Shown: piece after piece, positions 35,603-42,842 of the stretch
How the letters are laid out: every line of letters begins with the position of its first letter
Numbering within the stretch: the first letter of the stretch is position 1
Assembly: GCF_030546645.1 (NCBI RefSeq)
Contig: NZ_JAUOTO010000004.1
Span: 806,001-870,000 of the forward strand
Reading direction: 5' to 3'
From: Flavitalea plasmicola
GTDB lineage: Bacteria > Bacteroidota > Bacteroidia > Chitinophagales > Chitinophagaceae
Length of the DNA: 64,000 nucleotides
Made by a program: the position numbers and the translations under genes
Notes under the pieces: model-generated
What the model saw: only the letters and a program-made list of their open reading frames with translations
What the model was told of the DNA's origin: nothing
Databases searched by the model: none

Positions 35603-35941
35603 CACTTATTGCTCCAATACCGTACATGTTTGCGTACGACCATTACCGATGCCAGTGATCGTGCCGACGTCGTTCATCTTCACTGTGCTGTTCGTCAGCG
35701 GCAACGCATTGTTGGATCTTTATATCAGGAGTAGTGACGGCTTTGCTGAAGGTGGATGAGATGTTTGCCGTACCGCCGTGAATGTGCCGGTGAAGTGAAT
35801 AATCGCGGTGTAAGATGTTGGTAGTCAATCTTAAGGGGTTTATACTGCTATTAATTCCTCCCCGGTCCCGGAAATTTTTCCCATCCGGTCATCGCGTTGT
35901 AGCTTTGGGCCCGTTTCCAAAATCTAAAAAAATCTAATTGC
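35603..35941. other. Gene-free stretch, possibly a decayed gene
   Basis: No convincing gene was found. On the minus strand a frame between about 35800 and 35605 reads like protein with one internal stop (segments RSNNALPLTNSTVKMNDVG and TITGIGNG), which could be the wreck of a surface-protein domain. The signal is too short to name. Confidence 0.3.
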
Positions 35942-36403
35942 ATGTACACCGGACTTTTGCATTTACACAGCTTTCTGCGATGGATCATTTTGTTGCTGCT
36001 GGTCATAGCTATTCTTATGAGTTTATCGGGCATGACGGGTAAAAAGCCATTTAGCGCAGGCCAGAAGAAGACGGGCCTCTTCCTGATGATCGCGGCGCAT
36101 ACGGAGCTGCTGGTAGGGTTGTACCAGTGGATCTTTGGTCCCTGGGGGATAAAGAATCTCAGCAATATGGGGATGGGGGCGGCTATGAAGGATCATACGG
36201 CCCGTTTTTACGGGGTGGAGCATATAGTGGCGATGCTCATTGCCATTGTGCTGATCACCATTGGGCGGGGCGTTTCCAAGAAAAGCATTCCGGATACGGT
36301 AAAACAAAAGAAGACATTCTGGTTTTTCCTTGTGGCGCTGGTGATCATCCTGGTGTCGATACCCTGGCCTTTCAGGGAGGGGATTGCGCGGCCCTGGTTC
36401 TAA
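35942..36403 (+). CDS. Four-helix membrane protein, cytochrome b-like
   Basis: A 153-residue inner-membrane protein with four predicted transmembrane segments (about 12-30, 46-66, 92-110, 122-140). Histidines lie at membrane positions, including HLHSFLRW at the N-terminus, AAHTELLVG in helix 2 and GVEHIVAML in helix 3. They could ligate haem, and related Bacteroidota proteins are often labelled cytochrome b. Haem binding is not proven by the sequence. A strong terminator follows 8 bases after the stop. Confidence 0.75.
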   Translation: MYTGLLHLHSFLRWIILLLLVIAILMSLSGMTGKKPFSAGQKKTGLFLMIAAHTELLVGLYQWIFGPWGIKNLSNMGMGAAMKDHTARFYGVEHIVAMLIAIVLITIGRGVSKKSIPDTVKQKKTFWFFLVALVIILVSIPWPFREGIARPWF

Positions 36404-36411
36404 TAAATGAA

Positions 36412-36446
36412 GCCGCCGCGGGGAGTACCCGCGGCGGCAATTTTTT
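36412..36446 (+). terminator. Strong intrinsic terminator
   Basis: A perfect 11-bp GC-rich stem (36412-36422 with 36428-36438) with a 5-base loop is followed by AA and TTTTTT at 36441-36446. It terminates the four-helix membrane protein gene. Confidence 0.92.
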
Positions 36447-36599
36447 GTCAGGGCCAACGATCTTCAGGCTAATTCAAGCGATCATAAAGTCATCATTCGG
36501 ACGGATTTAACTATTCCAGGATTTGCCCAGGCAGGTTGTTCTTTCGGATGATTGGATTGCACTACTACATTCTTTTTGGTTGTCGGATAACAAATGCCG

Positions 36600-36812
36600 G
36601 TTTTTCGAATAGCGATTCGGATCGTTTGGTTTTTCGGATCTGGATCTGGATGGTTTTCGGATCTTTGGACGTCGTTGGTTTTTTCTGGATCTGGATCGGG
36701 TTTTTCGGAACTTTGGATCTTTTGGTTTTTTCGGATCTGGATCTGGGTTTGGGTTTTCTTCGGTCTTTGGATCTTGGTTCGGTTTTTCTGGATCTGGGAT
36801 CGTTTTGTTTGC
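36600..36812. repeat. Low-complexity GGATC-rich degenerate tandem repeat
   Basis: About 210 bases in which the plus strand is almost free of C outside a recurring core, TCGGATCTGGATCTGG or close variants, separated by T-runs. GGATC occurs 12 times. It lies between a terminator (36446) and the end of the minus-strand LytTR gene (36922), that is between two converging genes. ORFs through it on either strand are compositional artefacts. Within the 518-base gap 36404-36921 no gene is supported. Confidence 0.75.
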
Positions 36813-36921
36813 TGATACAAAGATGTAAAATCCGCGGAGACGTAAAGACTTTTTTCGACCAATATTCAGTTCTGCCCGACGAAAGAAAGATTTGCCCGAT
36901 GAACGTAAAGCGACCGGGAAT

Positions 36922-37629
36922 TTATAGGATATTCAGCCTGGCGGCCAGATCCTCTTTATGCCCTTTTCCTACAGGAATGGCGTTCCCTTGTACGTATATC
37001 GTATTGCCTCTTATATCATCGATCTTGTTGATATTGATTATATAGGACCTATGCACTTTTATGAATGATGGTCCTGCCAGCTTTTCTTCCATGCTTTTCA
37101 GGGTGCTGTACGTGATATAGGTTTTACCCGGCGTGACGAACTTCACATAATCCCGCATGCTTTCCATAAACAGGATATCGTCCTTTTTTAGCCTTACCAG
37201 CTTATCATCGGATTTTATAAAGAGGAAATCCATGTCGGCGGACGGCGCGGTGGTGGTCGTGGCGGGTGATGTCACCGGCTGGGCCTGGACCTTTTGGACG
37301 GATTCCAGGAAGCGTTTGTAGGTAAAAGGTTTTTTCAGATAGTCATTGACATTGTATTGGAAGGCATCGAATGCGTATTCGGTCTTGGAGGTGGTGAGTA
37401 TGATCTTAGGAGAGTAGGTTAGGCTGTCCAGGAGCTGGAACCCATTGGCGCCTGGCATCTCTACGTCCAGGAAGATGAGGTCGGGCTTCTCCTGGTCGAG
37501 GAATTCCAGTGCATCGGCCACATTGAGGAAATGTCCTTTTACGTCGACAAGACCGCTTTTCTCACAGAATTTCTTGAGAAAGTCGGCTGCGATCTGGATG
37601 TCTTCAACTATTATGCAAGAGGTCTTCAT
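36922..37629 (-). CDS. LytTR-type DNA-binding response regulator
   Basis: A 235-residue two-component response regulator. The receiver domain (about 1-120) has the acidic pair Glu9/Asp10 (VED), the phosphoacceptor Asp55 in LIFLDVEMPG, Thr in IILTTSK and Lys in YLKKPF. A Thr/Pro-rich linker leads to a LytTR DNA-binding domain (about 138-235) with KKDDILFMESMRDYVKFV, SFIKVHRSYIININKID and GNAIPVGKGHKEDL. It would act as a transcription factor, activated by phosphotransfer from the kinase/HPt pair encoded next door. Confidence 0.95.
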   Translation of the reverse strand: MKTSCIIVEDIQIAADFLKKFCEKSGLVDVKGHFLNVADALEFLDQEKPDLIFLDVEMPGANGFQLLDSLTYSPKIILTTSKTEYAFDAFQYNVNDYLKKPFTYKRFLESVQKVQAQPVTSPATTTTAPSADMDFLFIKSDDKLVRLKKDDILFMESMRDYVKFVTPGKTYITYSTLKSMEEKLAGPSFIKVHRSYIININKIDDIRGNTIYVQGNAIPVGKGHKEDLAARLNIL

Positions 37630-37655
37630 TGGTACATTGGGATTTGGGCAGGGGG

Positions 37656-38048
37656 CTAAACCTGTCCTTCGTTGAACCTTTTTAGCCTGCTATATTCATT
37701 TTCGATGATCTGCTGCGCCTCCTGCTTTTTCCTGGTCAGCATGCCGTAATCAGCCTGCAGCGCTTCCGCCGTATTCAGCGCGCATTTATTCTCGAATTCC
37801 TGGCAAAGTTCCTGCAGGTCGGTGAAGCCTACGTAGCCGAACAAAGTCTTGCAGGTGTGGATATTCGTCCCCAGCAGCGACATGTTCTTTTGCTGGTAAG
37901 ATGACTGCACTTTTTCCCAATAAGCCGGCAGGTCCCGTAAGAAGTCTTCGAACACCGTCTCTGCGTAGATAGTATCACCTTCGAACAATTCCTCCAGGAA
38001 TGCGGCATTCAGGCTTTCGTGGAAAGAAAATATTGTGCTCGGTTTCAT
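37656..38048 (-). CDS. HPt (histidine phosphotransfer) protein
   Basis: A 130-residue, mostly helical protein with an HPt-like motif NIHTCKTLFGYVGF, in which His64 is the expected phosphorylation site and the small residues four to seven positions later pack the helix. DLQELCQEFENKC forms the next helix. It would relay phosphate between the receiver domain of the hybrid kinase and the LytTR regulator. It is 26 bases upstream of the regulator gene on the same strand and divergent from the kinase block, making a complete local phosphorelay. Confidence 0.82.
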   Translation of the reverse strand: MKPSTIFSFHESLNAAFLEELFEGDTIYAETVFEDFLRDLPAYWEKVQSSYQQKNMSLLGTNIHTCKTLFGYVGFTDLQELCQEFENKCALNTAEALQADYGMLTRKKQEAQQIIENEYSRLKRFNEGQV

Positions 38049-38084
38049 CAGGTAACAATTTTTTTATTTTGAAGACGTTAAGAG

Positions 38085-38111
38085 TATATATGTATGAAAA
38101 ACACATACATA
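38085..38111. promoter_or_regulatory. Candidate operator in the phosphorelay divergent region
   Basis: TATGTATG (38089-38096) and CATACATA (38104-38111) form a perfect 8-bp inverted repeat with a 7-base spacer, midway between the divergent HPt and small membrane protein genes. It is a candidate binding site for the local LytTR regulator; that assignment is inference. Confidence 0.4.
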
Positions 38112-38184
38112 CATTCAAAAACGCGTTCAGGTCCATATCCATACGAGAAATACCTGCAATTATTGTTTCAAAATCCAGTTTGTT

Positions 38185-38625
38185 ATGAAAAAAATTAGAC
38201 CCCTATCCCTCCTGTTGATCGCTTTTGTTATTGTATACAGCCCACCTGTTTTCAGCCAGTCACAATGCAATCTTTTACAGGCAAATGTATCTGCGCCTGA
38301 CAACCATTCTTCCAGCATGGGCTATTGGTTCGGCGTAATGGAGCTGCCTTTCCTTTTTATTTCCGTGTTCTTTGCTTTTATGACAGCCTATGCCCTGCGG
38401 GGAGGCAAATTTGGAAAGGGCATGACTTTTATGGCCTGGGGCTTCCTGGTGATGGCTGTCGGTCATCTTCATATGCAGATAGAGCATTATTACGGGTTCA
38501 ACCTGTTTAAGACGGTCCTTGGGCAGCTGAGCGGATCGATCGCCTGGTTTATCGCATTGATCGTCACCTGGGGTTTGTCTGGATTAGGTTTCTACTCGAT
38601 CTATAGGGCGAGTAAAGGCGCATAG
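38185..38625 (+). CDS. Small membrane protein beside a hybrid kinase
   Basis: A 146-residue protein with a signal peptide (cleavage near VFSQ, residue 25) and three further hydrophobic segments (about 47-70, 80-98, 113-135). The loop MAVGHLHMQIEHYYGFNLF carries several His and Tyr residues. No family is recognised. The hybrid kinase gene begins 19 bases after its stop, and the kinase itself has no transmembrane segment, so this protein may be its membrane partner or sensor. That role is inferred from position only. Confidence 0.6.
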   Translation: MKKIRPLSLLLIAFVIVYSPPVFSQSQCNLLQANVSAPDNHSSSMGYWFGVMELPFLFISVFFAFMTAYALRGGKFGKGMTFMAWGFLVMAVGHLHMQIEHYYGFNLFKTVLGQLSGSIAWFIALIVTWGLSGLGFYSIYRASKGA

Positions 38626-38644
38626 GGCTTAGTCTGTTTCGTCC

Positions 38645-40954
38645 ATGCTGAAAAACTTCCTGAAAACAAAAAAGAAGAAGGCCATCCGGCACAGCCAGGA
38701 TGGGCGTTCGCATTTGTATAAGATGCTGTTCGGGTATCTTATATCCTGTATCCCTGCATCTGCCAGCGCTCCCCAACTGATCCAGCTGGGGCTGAAGGTT
38801 TCAGGGAAAAAAGTGGGAGAGGTCTTCAATATCTATCTTCTTTTCGAGAAATACCTCACGACATTCGAGTCGGAACGGTTCAACCGGGGGACGCTGCGTG
38901 AAAGCATCCGCCAGCGTTTCCCCGCCATTTTGCAGGAGGCGATCTTCAATATTCTATTCGTATCGGAAACTGAGCAGAAGAATACCCTGGCCATCGAGTT
39001 CCTGCGTTCTTTTCTTCTGGCTGTCGGCGACAAATTTGGCCGCGCCGGGGAAGGTTATGTGGAAAAGAAGCTGAACGAGCTGACCACGATGCAGGAGAAG
39101 ATCCGTGAAGTGGAGATCTTTAGAAAGCTGCAGTTCCTCAGCTTTGAGGTCTTCCAGTTCGTCGGAGGCAATTATGGCGAGGCGTTGGCGGGAAAGATCT
39201 TTGAAAAGACCTATGAAGCTTTTTCCAGTTCTTATAAAGAGCTGGAGTCTTTTCCCTATATGCTTACGCTGATACCGAAGGAGATAGTCGATAGAGAGCA
39301 CCTGGGTATATTCACGCAGGCGCAGATCGAGCAGGTGTTCCTGGAAAAGCTGGCGGAGTCAGAGCAGCTCAACATTGCGTTGGACCAGAAGATAAAAGAG
39401 AATGAGCAGACGCAAAAGTTGCTGCGGAAGAACGAGATCATGCTCAGCGGCGTGATCTCTTCGGCGCTGGACGCCATTGTGCTGATAGGGGGGGCGGGCC
39501 ATATCATACACTGGAACAAGGCGGCGACCGAGATCTTCGGATATATTGAAAGCGAGGTGAAGGGCCGTACGTTGATGGAGACCATCATCCCCCTGGCATA
39601 TCAATATTCCACCTGGAATGGCTTCAAGGGGTTTGCGGGCGAGAACAACGATTCTTTTGTCAATCAGCGGATAGAGCTTACGGCGATCAGGAAGAACAAA
39701 GAGGAATTTCCCATTGAGCTAACCATCACGGGTATCCGTGATGAGAACGAGTTCTATTACAGTGTTTTTATCAGGGATATTTCTTTACGTCGTCAGCGGG
39801 AGGAGGAGCTGGTTCAAATGAAAGAGAAGGCGGAGCAGGCCGCCAAGGCCAAGTCGCAATTCCTCAGCGTCATGAGCCATGAGCTCCGGACACCGCTGAA
39901 TGCCGTCATCGGCATCACGCATCTGATGCTGCAAAGCCAACCGCGTGAAGATCAGCAGGAAGACCTGCGCACCCTACAATTCTCCGGGGAGAGTTTGCTG
40001 CACATTATCAATGATATACTGGATTTCACGAAGCTGGACTCAGGGAAGATCGAGCTATCGGCCATTGATTTCAACCTGCGGGAGCTTACGCAGAGCCTTT
40101 ACCAGTCATTTACGTATAAGGCAAAGGAAAAAAACATCGTCTTTGACGTGGAATACGACGAGAAGATGCCCTTCATGGTCAAGGGGGACAATTTCAGACT
40201 TTCACAGGTGTTGAACAACCTGATCAGCAATGCCATTAAATTCACGAAGGAGGGTTCTGTAAAATTGAAAATATCCCTGGTGGAGGAAAAGGGTGGAGAC
40301 TATGACACGAAGTTCTCCGTCGTGGATACGGGCATCGGCATTCCCATAGATAAGCAGGGTAAGGTCTTCGAGCAGTTTACCCAGGCGGACAGCAATACCA
40401 CCCGGCTATACGGAGGTACGGGCCTGGGGCTTTCCATATCGGCAAAGCTGGTGGAACTGATGGGCAGCGTTATCCATGTAGAAAGCGAGGTAGGGAAAGG
40501 ATCTGATTTTCGTTTCAGCATTGTCCTGCAACGTGCCAGCGTCGTCGAGGCGGAGACTCCCGCGCAGAAACCCACGGGAAAGGGCAACGAGCAGTTCAGG
40601 AACAAACTCATCCTACTGGCGGAAGACAATACGTTCAATGCAAATATTGCCCGCCGGTTTATCACAGGCTGGGGCGCGGAAATTGATGTGGTAGCAGATG
40701 GCTGGCAGGCGATTGAATTCGTCAGCCGCAAGAAGTATGACCTGATCCTCATGGACGTGCAGATGCCGCAGCTGGATGGTTTCGCCTGTACGAAGAAGAT
40801 CCGCAAGCATTTTAAGGATATTCCTATCATAGCCGTCACGGCCTCTCCTAAAAATGAGATACAGCAGGATATCCTGGCCTGCGGGATGAACGATTTTGTC
40901 AGCAAGCCTTTCAAGCCGAACGAGCTGCGCAGCAAGATCATGGAATATCTCTAG
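38645..40954 (+). CDS. Hybrid sensor histidine kinase with PAS and receiver domains
   Basis: A 769-residue soluble sensor. Residues 1-240 are a mostly helical domain that I cannot assign (FGYLISCIPASASAPQLIQ, then EAIFNILFVSE); it is similar in length to haem-NO-binding-type sensors but no diagnostic residues were confirmed. A coiled-coil at about 240-265 leads to a PAS domain (about 268-385, DAIVLIGGAGHIIHWNKAA, FGYIESEVKGRTLMETI). HisKA has His412 in MSHELRTPLNAVIG. The ATPase follows (NNLISNAIKFTKEGS, DTGIGIP, GGTGLGLSISAKLVELMGS). A C-terminal receiver has Asp704 in LILMDVQMPQLDGF. It feeds the HPt protein and LytTR regulator encoded upstream. Confidence 0.93.
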   Translation: MLKNFLKTKKKKAIRHSQDGRSHLYKMLFGYLISCIPASASAPQLIQLGLKVSGKKVGEVFNIYLLFEKYLTTFESERFNRGTLRESIRQRFPAILQEAIFNILFVSETEQKNTLAIEFLRSFLLAVGDKFGRAGEGYVEKKLNELTTMQEKIREVEIFRKLQFLSFEVFQFVGGNYGEALAGKIFEKTYEAFSSSYKELESFPYMLTLIPKEIVDREHLGIFTQAQIEQVFLEKLAESEQLNIALDQKIKENEQTQKLLRKNEIMLSGVISSALDAIVLIGGAGHIIHWNKAATEIFGYIESEVKGRTLMETIIPLAYQYSTWNGFKGFAGENNDSFVNQRIELTAIRKNKEEFPIELTITGIRDENEFYYSVFIRDISLRRQREEELVQMKEKAEQAAKAKSQFLSVMSHELRTPLNAVIGITHLMLQSQPREDQQEDLRTLQFSGESLLHIINDILDFTKLDSGKIELSAIDFNLRELTQSLYQSFTYKAKEKNIVFDVEYDEKMPFMVKGDNFRLSQVLNNLISNAIKFTKEGSVKLKISLVEEKGGDYDTKFSVVDTGIGIPIDKQGKVFEQFTQADSNTTRLYGGTGLGLSISAKLVELMGSVIHVESEVGKGSDFRFSIVLQRASVVEAETPAQKPTGKGNEQFRNKLILLAEDNTFNANIARRFITGWGAEIDVVADGWQAIEFVSRKKYDLILMDVQMPQLDGFACTKKIRKHFKDIPIIAVTASPKNEIQQDILACGMNDFVSKPFKPNELRSKIMEYL

Positions 40955-41457
40955 CCCCGCCGTCCCAGTTCTATGACCTCACAATCCCGCATATTTTTTC
41001 CATCGATGGTGAAGCGGACAAGCGTCCGCACCTTATGCCATCCCTGATTGCCGGCGGCGCCAGGGTTCATGTGCAGGCATTGGAGCTTATCGTCATACAT
41101 GATCTTCAGGATATGGGAGTGGCCGCAGATGAAAAGCCCCGGAGGGTCAGCGGTCAGCTCTTTTTTCAGCGCAGGGTTATAGCGGGGGGGATAACCGCCG
41201 ATGTGTATCATATAGACCTTCACTTCTTCGGAAGTCCACCGGAGCTTTTCCGGATAGAGACTCCTGATATCCTGTCCGTCGATGTTGCCATAGACGCCCC
41301 GCAGGGGTTTGAAGGCTGACAGTCGTTGGGCCAGCTGAGCGTTGCCGAAATCGCCGGCATGCCATATTTCATCGCATGTTTCGAAATGGCGGAAGACGTT
41401 GTCGTCCAGAAAATGGTGGGTGTCCGATAGGAGGCCGATGCGCAGCATAAGTATCAA
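40951..41457 (-). CDS. YfcE-type metallophosphoesterase
   Basis: A 168-residue calcineurin-like phosphoesterase of the small YfcE/MJ0936 class. The two-metal site motifs are in order: GLLSDTHHF (Asp, His), EIWHAGDFG (Asp), VYGNIDGQDI (Asn), MIHIGGYPP (His) and FICGHSHI (His, His). NPGAAGNQGWHKV near the C-terminus is also typical. The start may be Met1 or Met4. It overlaps the convergent kinase gene by 4 bases. Cyclic or artificial phosphodiesters are the usual substrates; the physiological one is unknown. Confidence 0.9.
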   Translation of the reverse strand: MILMLRIGLLSDTHHFLDDNVFRHFETCDEIWHAGDFGNAQLAQRLSAFKPLRGVYGNIDGQDIRSLYPEKLRWTSEEVKVYMIHIGGYPPRYNPALKKELTADPPGLFICGHSHILKIMYDDKLQCLHMNPGAAGNQGWHKVRTLVRFTIDGKNMRDCEVIELGRRG

Positions 41458-41492
41458 ATGCTATTGATTTCCGCGTGTAAATTAAGATTTAT

Positions 41493-41500
41493 TACCTTTG
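41493..41500 (+). promoter_or_regulatory. -7 promoter element upstream of hmgA
   Basis: TACCTTTG matches TAnnTTTG exactly, 16 bases before a small aromatic-rich ORF and 154 bases before hmgA. A TTTG at the right upstream distance was not found. Confidence 0.5.
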
Positions 41501-41516
41501 GGCCAACGAGAAGCCT

Positions 41517-41606
41517 ATGCCATTCTTCCGCAATTTTACTTACTGGATAGACAAGCGCAGCTGGAAATACTATTTCCTGATGGTGGCGTTGGAGATGGGG
41601 AGGTGA
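41517..41606 (+). CDS. Possible small ORF rich in aromatic residues before hmgA
   Basis: A 29-codon ORF begins MPFFRNFTYW and ends VALEMGR; of its residues 4 are Phe, 3 Tyr and 2 Trp. It lies 16 bases after an exact -7 box and 48 bases before hmgA, which degrades the Phe/Tyr catabolite homogentisate. It may be a regulatory leader peptide or a genuine small protein; coincidence cannot be excluded. No terminator hairpin was found between it and hmgA. Confidence 0.35.
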   Translation: MPFFRNFTYWIDKRSWKYYFLMVALEMGR

Positions 41607-41654
41607 AATCAGCAGCCGATCGCACCATCTATTTCCTCATTTCAAAATTATTTT

Positions 41655-42812
41655 ATGCCGCATTATCATCAATTGGGATCGATCCCCCATAAACGCCATA
41701 CGCAATTCCGTCAACCTAATGGCGCACTGTATGCCGAGCAGCTGTTTTCCACCGAAGGTTTTTCCAATGATTATTCCCTTATGTATCATTGTCATCCTCC
41801 CACCGAGATCATCCACGTCGACGAACCGTATGACGCCGTGCCCCGGATCGCCGAAGAGAAAATGCTGAAGCATCGCAGCTTTGAAGGGTTCAGTATCCGT
41901 CCGGAGAAGGATTTTCTCCAAAGCCGCAGGCCTGTCCTGGTGAACAACGACTGTCACATCGTGCTGGCAGCCCCCCAGGAGAGCATGAAAGGCTATTTCT
42001 ACAAGAACGCGGACGCGGACGAGATGATCTTTGTGCATAAAGGCAGCGGGATGCTGAAGACCATGTATGGCGACCTTACTTTCGATTATGGGGACTACCT
42101 GGTAATTCCCAGGGGGACTATTTACCAGATAAGCTTCAATGATACGGATAACAGGCTGTTCATTCTCGAGTCTTTCAGTCCCATCCGTTATCCCAAAAAA
42201 TATTTAAGCCGTTATGGCCAGCTGCTGGAGCATTCTCCCTATTGTGAGCGTGATATCCGGCCTCCGCATGGCCTGGAGACCCATAATGTAAAAGGGGATT
42301 TTATTATCCGTACAAAAAAGAAAGGACGTGTCTATGGCATTCACTACGGTCACCATCCTTTCGATGTGGTGGGGTGGGATGGCTGTTGCTATCCATTTGC
42401 ATTCAGCATACATGATTTCGAGCCCATCACCGGTCGTGTCCATCAGCCGCCTCCCGTGCACCAGACATTCGAGGGAAATAACTTCGTGGTGTGCTCATTT
42501 TGTCCCCGCCTGTTTGATTATCATCCCCAATCGATACCGGCGCCCTACAATCACAGCAATATCGACAGTGATGAGGTGCTGTATTATGTGGACGGTGATT
42601 TCATGAGCCGGAAAAATGTCACGAAGGGGATGATCACCCTTCACCCCAGTGGTATTCCTCATGGGCCGCATCCCGGGGCAGTGGAACGGAGCATAGGCGC
42701 CAGGGAGACGAAGGAGCTGGCTGTTATGGTGGATACATTTCATCCGTTGATGTTGACGGTGGATGCGCTGGAGATAGAAAATCCAGGTTATACGATGAGT
42801 TGGGCGGAGTAA
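41655..42812 (+). CDS. hmgA: Homogentisate 1,2-dioxygenase
   Basis: Opens the ring of homogentisate to maleylacetoacetate in tyrosine and phenylalanine catabolism, using Fe(II). The 385-residue length fits the short bacterial form. The cupin iron ligands are in TLHPSGIPHGPHPG; the middle contains VVGWDGCCYPFAFSIHDFEP and GRVHQPPPVHQTFEGNNFVV, characteristic of the family. N-terminal YHQLGSIPHKRHTQFR is also usual for this family. No fumarylacetoacetase or hppD gene is next to it; the downstream gene is an amidohydrolase after 30 bases. Confidence 0.93.
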   Translation: MPHYHQLGSIPHKRHTQFRQPNGALYAEQLFSTEGFSNDYSLMYHCHPPTEIIHVDEPYDAVPRIAEEKMLKHRSFEGFSIRPEKDFLQSRRPVLVNNDCHIVLAAPQESMKGYFYKNADADEMIFVHKGSGMLKTMYGDLTFDYGDYLVIPRGTIYQISFNDTDNRLFILESFSPIRYPKKYLSRYGQLLEHSPYCERDIRPPHGLETHNVKGDFIIRTKKKGRVYGIHYGHHPFDVVGWDGCCYPFAFSIHDFEPITGRVHQPPPVHQTFEGNNFVVCSFCPRLFDYHPQSIPAPYNHSNIDSDEVLYYVDGDFMSRKNVTKGMITLHPSGIPHGPHPGAVERSIGARETKELAVMVDTFHPLMLTVDALEIENPGYTMSWAE

Positions 42813-42842
42813 TTACTACATTACGATACTAAACATTATACT

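Noticed and set aside
35643-35828. 61-codon minus-strand ORF
   Set aside because: His/Arg-rich product without recognisable features; a different frame looks more protein-like but is interrupted.
36600-36812. CRISPR array
   Set aside because: Units are degenerate, of irregular length and without unique spacers; no cas genes are nearby.
36482-37045. ORFs through the GGATC repeat on both strands
   Set aside because: Trp/Phe-Gly-Ser or Gln-Lys-Pro-rich products follow the repeat composition and one overlaps the 3' end of the LytTR gene.
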